Origin: an uncultured Alphaproteobacteria bacterium
Lineage (GTDB): Bacteria; Pseudomonadota; Alphaproteobacteria; Caulobacterales; Caulobacteraceae
Direction of reading: 5' to 3'
Assembly (NCBI GenBank): GCA_903928755.1
Contig: CAIYSH010000323.1
Coordinates: 1 to 10,545, forward strand
Length of the DNA: 10,545 nt
Shown: in pieces, positions 6,502 through 10,545 of the stretch
How the letters are laid out: every line of letters starts with the position of its first letter
How positions within the stretch are numbered: the first letter of the stretch is position 1
Made by a program: the position numbers and the translations under genes
Notes under the pieces: model-generated
What the model saw: only the letters and a program-made list of their open reading frames with translations
Database searches by the model: none
Told to the model about the DNA's origin: nothing

Positions 6502-8352
6502 ATGAGGGTCAGTCCGATTTCTTTTTCCAAACCCGGAGCGGTTGCCAAGGGCAGTTTTTCCGATCTCGCTGGCCAGGATGCTGGACTGGCGTCCTCGATG
6601 ATTCTGACCATTGTCGTCAGTCCGCGACCGGATGCCCTGCCGTTTCTCGAGCCCCTGGTCCGCCAGGCCATGCCGTCGGAGAGTTTCGCGTCCGCCGCAG
6701 ATGCCGGCGAAGCCCTGAATTATTTCGAGCAGGCCCGCTATCTTGGCCGGACCTCTGCCGTTTTCCTCATGGACTTTCGCGGGTCCAATGTTGACGACCT
6801 CACGGCCTGCGTCCTTGATCTGCGTCAGGCGCATCGGGAAGCGGAACTCATCATACTTGTAGAGGCCACCGACAGCCCTGCCCTTGCTGCCTGCCTGAAG
6901 GTTGCCGGGTCAAGTTCACATATGACCTTCCTGACGGCCCCGTTTGATCCGCTGCTGGTGGTCCGCACCTTGCGGACCGTCGCCGAGCGTCAGAGAACCG
7001 GGGCATTCTCGAAGCGGGTGCTGCGGGACAGTACCCAGATGATCCAGGGGCTGGAACTCCAGATCCAGGAACTGCGGACCCGGCTGGATATCGCCAAGCA
7101 TGCGGCGCGTCATGACCATCTGACCGGCAGTCTGAACCGCACGGGTTTTGTTGAGGAACTGACGGCGCGACTGGCGCGTAACCGCCAGATGCAGAACGTC
7201 ATCATGGTCGATCTGGACCGCTTCAAGGCGGTCAATGACACACTGGGACATGCAGCCGGCGACGAGCTTGTGCGCAAGATCTGCACGGGCATGATCGCTG
7301 TCCTGCCCAAGGGTGCCATACTGGCCCGGCTGGGCGGTGATGAGTTCGGGATCGTCGTCGAAGCCCTGTCGGATATAGGTTTGACCCAATTGTGTACCGA
7401 CATATTGCGGGTCGCCAATCAATGCCGGATCATTGCCGGACACGAAGTCCAGGTCAGCGCCTCAATCGGAGTCGCCCGCCAGGGATCGGTTCATAGTGAA
7501 GTCGAGTTGCTGCGGCAGTCGGACCTGGCACTCTATGCGGCCAAACGTGAAGGCCGTAACCGTTTCCGGGTTTTCGATCGTGATCTGGACAGGGTCACGC
7601 GGTACAGGTTGACCATCGAAACCGGCCTTGAACGTGCCTTGCATTCCGGCCAGTTCAAAATGGCCTACCAGCCCATAGTGAAGGCCGATACGTGCGCCAT
7701 ACTGGGCTATGAAGCCCTGGTACGCTGGGACAGTCCTGATTTTGGTGCCATCTCACCTGACGTATTCATACCGATCGCCGAGGAAACCGGTCTGATCCTC
7801 GACATTGGCGACTGGATTGCCAGGGAGGCGCTGCGCGACTGTCGCAAGTTCAATCTGCCTTATGTTTCGATCAATCTGTCGTCGAGACAGTTCCTGCGGC
7901 ACAATGTCGGGGAGAGAATCCTCCGCTATGCTGCTGATGCCAATGTTGCGCCCGATCGCATCCAGATCGAGCTGACGGAAACGGCCATTATCGATGATGT
8001 CGAACGTGCCTCATACAATCTGGGTATCTTGCGGGATGCAGGGGTGCGTGTCGCCCTGGACGATTTCGGCACGGGATATTCCAGCCTCGTCTACCTCAAG
8101 CAGTTCGCCATCGACTGTATCAAGATCGACAAGTCCTTCGTCGACAATGTCACCCGCGAGCGCCAGTCTGCGGTGATCGTCGCGTCCGTCGCCAAGCTGG
8201 CTGAGTCCCTGGGCATGAGTGTCATCGCCGAGGGTGTCGAGACGGAAGATCAACGCACCATACTGATGGCGTCCGGCTGCGGCATGCTTCAGGGCTATCA
8301 TTTCGGCCGGCCGTCCTTTGCGGCCGACATTGGTGCCTCGCTGGCGGGTTAG
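6502..8352 (+). CDS. Receiver-like / GGDEF / EAL c-di-GMP signalling protein
   Basis: This predicted cytoplasmic protein has domains both for making c-di-GMP (GGDEF) and degrading it (EAL). Numbering from ATG 6502 (616 residues): residues 34-165 resemble a response-regulator receiver, with a possible phosphoacceptor D91 (FLMDFRG) and TAPFDP at 145-150. A coiled-coil-like linker spans about 175-203. GGDEF starts at DHLTGSLNRTGF and has D237 and the signature GGDEF at 278-282. The usual inhibitory RxxD site five residues upstream is absent (PKGA instead). The EAL domain keeps YEALVRW (E404), N458, E490 in ELTE, DDFGTGYSS (D520, D521), K541, AEGVE (E577) and Q597, so both activities look possible. 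The start is uncertain: TTG 6466 and ATG 6598 are alternatives, none has a good ribosome site, and 6598 would begin right at the receiver-like domain. No membrane helix is seen. Confidence 0.9.
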   Translation: MRVSPISFSKPGAVAKGSFSDLAGQDAGLASSMILTIVVSPRPDALPFLEPLVRQAMPSESFASAADAGEALNYFEQARYLGRTSAVFLMDFRGSNVDDLTACVLDLRQAHREAELIILVEATDSPALAACLKVAGSSSHMTFLTAPFDPLLVVRTLRTVAERQRTGAFSKRVLRDSTQMIQGLELQIQELRTRLDIAKHAARHDHLTGSLNRTGFVEELTARLARNRQMQNVIMVDLDRFKAVNDTLGHAAGDELVRKICTGMIAVLPKGAILARLGGDEFGIVVEALSDIGLTQLCTDILRVANQCRIIAGHEVQVSASIGVARQGSVHSEVELLRQSDLALYAAKREGRNRFRVFDRDLDRVTRYRLTIETGLERALHSGQFKMAYQPIVKADTCAILGYEALVRWDSPDFGAISPDVFIPIAEETGLILDIGDWIAREALRDCRKFNLPYVSINLSSRQFLRHNVGERILRYAADANVAPDRIQIELTETAIIDDVERASYNLGILRDAGVRVALDDFGTGYSSLVYLKQFAIDCIKIDKSFVDNVTRERQSAVIVASVAKLAESLGMSVIAEGVETEDQRTILMASGCGMLQGYHFGRPSFAADIGASLAG

Positions 8353-8429
8353 GCGGGACCTGGTGTGCGCCGAAGCAGGCTCCGGACAGAAACCCCGTTA
8401 CAGCCAGCTGAATTGTTGGGCCGGTCGGT

Positions 8430-9956
8430 CTATTCGCCCACCATTTCATGAGCGGGTGCTGCAATTGGCGGTGGTGGGCGCATGATCAGCAAGAGCGGCA
8501 CGATGACCAGCGAAGCCAGCAGCAGGCTCGAAAAGACCCAGTCATAGGCCACCATGGCACCCTGGCGGGTGATCTCGCCGTTCAGGGCCATCAGGCCCGT
8601 CTGAATTCCCGGATTCAATGGGCCCTGCAAGGCCGAAGAGATCACCGGGTCAGAAGGCTGGATATTGCCGGCCAGCAGGGAATGGACCGAGGCGCTCTGG
8701 CGCACCAGCATGGCCTGGACGGCAGAAATTCCGACGCTTGAACCCAGACTGCGCGCCATGGTGTTGACGATTGTGCCCTCGACCCTGTGGGTCGGTGACA
8801 GGGTCGCAAAGGCGAGTATGGACAGGGGGGCAAACATCATGCCTGTTCCGAAGCCCTGTATGACTCCGGAAACCATGATCGAACTGGACGTCATATCCAG
8901 CGAAAACCGGGTCATGAGGAAGACGGCGATCGAGCTGACGGCCAGTCCGGTCAGCAGGACCCGGCGTGCGCCGATCATGGACATGAGCATCGGAATCAGG
9001 AGGAAGGCGCAAAGCGAGCCAATGCCGCGCGGCATGCTCGCATATCCGGCCTGCAGGACAGAGTAGCCCATCAGGCTCTGCATCATGGTGGGCAGCAGGG
9101 CTGTGGTGGAAAACATCAGGCCGCCAATGAAGAACGAAATGATGGTGGATGTGGCGAAGTTCCGGTCCCGCATGAGGTCCCGATGGAAGAACGGGTTCTT
9201 CGAGGTCATGACCTGGGTGACAAAGACCCAGAGACCGATCAGCACCGTCATTCCGTAGGCGCAGATCTCCGGCGAATGGAACCAGTCCTGTCCCGGGCCG
9301 CGGTCAGCCATCAGCTGCAACCCGCCCACAAAGGCTACGAGGGCAGTAAAGCCCAGGGCATCGAAGGGTCTCTGTCGCCCGCCGGCATCGTCATCCATGA
9401 AGGTCGAAAGACCCACAAAGGCGAGAATACCGATCGGTACATTGATGTAGAACACCCAGCGCCAGGAGAGGTTATCGGTCAGCCAGCCACCCAGTGCGGG
9501 CCCCAGGATCGGTCCGACTATGACCGCCGAACTCCACAGGGCCATGACCCTCGGCACCTGTTGGGGGGGGAATATGTCAAGCATTACGGTCTGCGACAGG
9601 GGCATCATGGACGCGCCGGCAATGCCCTGCAGCAGTCGGAACAGAACGATTTCAGGAAGGTTCGTGGCAACTCCGCAGAGCATGGACGCCACGGTAAATC
9701 CCAGGATAGACAGCAGGAACATACGCTTGCGGCCAAAGCGCTCGGACAGCCAGCCCGACAGCGGGGTCATGATCGCGGTCGCGATTATATAGGATGTCAG
9801 GACCCAGGTGATCTGGTCCTGGGCTGCCGAGACGCTGCCCTGGATATGAGGCAGGGCCACATTGGCTATGGTGGAGTCCAGTGTGTTCATCAGGGTGGCC
9901 AGCATCAGGGCCCCGGTGATGGGAATCCGGTTGGCAATGTCGCGGGGTGACGTCAT
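8430..9956 (-). CDS. DHA2-family (EmrB/QacA-type, 14-TM) MFS drug efflux permease
   Basis: This 508-residue protein is a proton-driven multidrug exporter of the inner membrane. Family motifs are clear: LDSTIANVALP (26-36, motif D1), WVLTSYIIATAIMTPLSGWL with GWLSERFGRKRMF (68-80, motif A), RLLQGIAGA (107-115, motif B), the antiporter motif C GPILGPALGGWL (148-159), and NLSWRWVFYINVPIGI (162-177). The length and helix count fit the EmrB branch; the C-terminus is a Pro-rich tail after the last helix. The ATG at 9956 has AAAGG about 10 bases upstream as a weak ribosome site. It converges on the GGDEF-EAL gene with a 77-base gap. No EmrA-type membrane-fusion protein or regulator is beside it inside the window, so substrate and partner cannot be stated. 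Confidence 0.93.
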   Translation of the reverse strand: MTSPRDIANRIPITGALMLATLMNTLDSTIANVALPHIQGSVSAAQDQITWVLTSYIIATAIMTPLSGWLSERFGRKRMFLLSILGFTVASMLCGVATNLPEIVLFRLLQGIAGASMMPLSQTVMLDIFPPQQVPRVMALWSSAVIVGPILGPALGGWLTDNLSWRWVFYINVPIGILAFVGLSTFMDDDAGGRQRPFDALGFTALVAFVGGLQLMADRGPGQDWFHSPEICAYGMTVLIGLWVFVTQVMTSKNPFFHRDLMRDRNFATSTIISFFIGGLMFSTTALLPTMMQSLMGYSVLQAGYASMPRGIGSLCAFLLIPMLMSMIGARRVLLTGLAVSSIAVFLMTRFSLDMTSSSIMVSGVIQGFGTGMMFAPLSILAFATLSPTHRVEGTIVNTMARSLGSSVGISAVQAMLVRQSASVHSLLAGNIQPSDPVISSALQGPLNPGIQTGLMALNGEITRQGAMVAYDWVFSSLLLASLVIVPLLLIMRPPPPIAAPAHEMVGE

Positions 9957-10228
9957 CGGGCATCAGCCTTTACGGAATGCCTTGGGATTTTCCCGAGTGA
10001 TCCTGGTTTTCCCATGGGTGCCTGGCGTCTCATTCCCGACTTGAGCATTTTCCGATGTGTGACAGGCCGTAATCAGGTCGAAACATGATCGGAGGTGCTG
10101 CATTCCAATATTCCCAACCAGACTGGCGGATGAGGCGAGACAGGATGGCACGTAAGCATCCGGACCCTTCGGCCCGAAGTGTGATCAAGCCATTACACGG
10201 GCGAGACCGCAACGCCCATATGCAAGTT
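9957..10228. other. Region between efflux permease and cytochrome gene; no supportable gene
   Basis: All short frames here lack recognisable domains and consistent codon use. It should hold the 5' region of the permease gene (read leftwards), but no well-spaced -35/-10 pair stands out. Two small symmetrical elements are present: CTTCGGCCCGAAG at 10167-10179 (6-base arms around one base) and the hairpin listed at 10197-10219. Confidence 0.5.
10197..10219 (-). terminator. Possible hairpin after the cytochrome c gene
   Basis: Read on the - strand, ATGGGCG and CGCCCGT form a 7-pair stem (one T-G wobble) around a 9-base loop, starting about 9 bases after the cytochrome stop codon. It is placed where a terminator would be but has no T-run, so it may be only a weak or factor-dependent stop, or chance. 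Confidence 0.25.
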
Positions 10229-10545
10229 TCACTCCGTTCCTGGGTCTCGCTGGATGTAGGCAATCAGATCTGCGATCTGGGCCTCCGTCAGCCTGCGAAC
10301 CGGCATGCTGTAGTGCCCCTCGCGTGTCAGGGACGCCAAGCGACCAGGGAGACCGGCTGTATGCCGGAATCCTTCATTCGCGAACCCGGGTGCAGGGGAT
10401 CGCGGAGTCGTGCCCGAGCCTTCGACAGTGTGACAGGCTGAGCAGGACGAGATGGCGAGGGCGTGACCGCGGGAGATGGCTGTTTCCGGCCCCGGGCCTG
10501 AAAAGCCGGCACATCCCCCCAGACCCAGACTGACCCCCAGAATCA
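10229..10545 (-). CDS. Mono-heme cytochrome c, probable lipoprotein (5' end outside window)
   Basis: The - strand frame is open from the right edge to a TGA at 10229-10231 and gives about 104 residues. It contains RGHALAISSCSACHTVEG, with the heme-binding CSACH encoded at 10430-10444. It ends with HYSMPVRRLTEAQIADLIAYI, a classic class I cytochrome c ending: a Met axial ligand (codon 10304-10306) and a C-terminal helix. Near the edge, GVSLGLGGCAGF looks like the end of a signal peptide with a lipobox-like LGGC, so the mature protein may be lipid-anchored in the periplasm. The codon cut by the edge ends in TG, so it could even be the start codon, but no basic residues are seen before the hydrophobic stretch. 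It is in the same direction as the efflux gene, 272 bases upstream of it. It may donate electrons to a respiratory oxidase, but that is inference. Confidence 0.82.
   Translation of the reverse strand, partial: ILGVSLGLGGCAGFSGPGPETAISRGHALAISSCSACHTVEGSGTTPRSPAPGFANEGFRHTAGLPGRLASLTREGHYSMPVRRLTEAQIADLIAYIQRDPGTE

Noticed and set aside
9183..9950. 255-codon + strand frame opposite the efflux permease
   Set aside because: Low-complexity, His/Gln/Gly/Arg-rich translation with no domain; shadow of the permease gene.
9963..10151. 62-codon - strand frame ending 6 bases before the permease start, a possible leader peptide
   Set aside because: The spacing is suggestive, but the peptide has no recognisable motif, no good ribosome site and no codon bias like the neighbours. 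The ACHT segment lacks the second Cys needed for a heme site.

Overview
The window is GC-rich (about 60% or more) and almost fully coding. The cbb3 oxidase subunits, the cco/fix gene order and protein details such as the short FixQ-type CcoQ and a FixG/H/I/S maturation block point to an alphaproteobacterium. The species cannot be named from this sequence.

Layout. Positions 2-6364 on the + strand hold one tight operon: the 3' end of ccoN, then ccoO, ccoQ, ccoP, ccoG, ccoH, ccoI and ccoS. Neighbouring genes overlap by 4-14 bases or are 5-13 bases apart. The first four encode the cbb3-type cytochrome c oxidase (heme-copper subunit plus mono-heme and di-heme c-type subunits). The last four encode its assembly set: the copper/iron-sulfur protein CcoG, the small membrane protein CcoH, the copper-exporting P-type ATPase CcoI and the small membrane protein CcoS. 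Together they build and run a high-affinity terminal oxidase for low-oxygen respiration. The promoter of the operon lies left of the window.

After a gap of about 137 bases with no clear promoter or terminator comes a same-strand gene (about 6502-8352) for a c-di-GMP signalling protein. It has a degenerate receiver-like N-terminus, a coiled-coil linker, and GGDEF and EAL domains that both keep their catalytic motifs. Facing it on the - strand (8430-9956) is a 14-TM DHA2/EmrB-type drug efflux permease with no EmrA-like partner visible. After 272 bases with no supportable gene, the right edge holds the C-terminal part of a - strand mono-heme cytochrome c with a possible lipoprotein signal (10229-10545). 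It runs off the window and is easy to miss because its start is outside.

Most of the window is a well-known system. The parts that deserve a second look are the c-di-GMP protein beside the oxidase operon, the edge cytochrome, and a substitution in the conserved phosphorylation motif of CcoI. I found no CRISPR array, tRNA, rRNA, insertion sequence or plainly undescribed multi-gene system.
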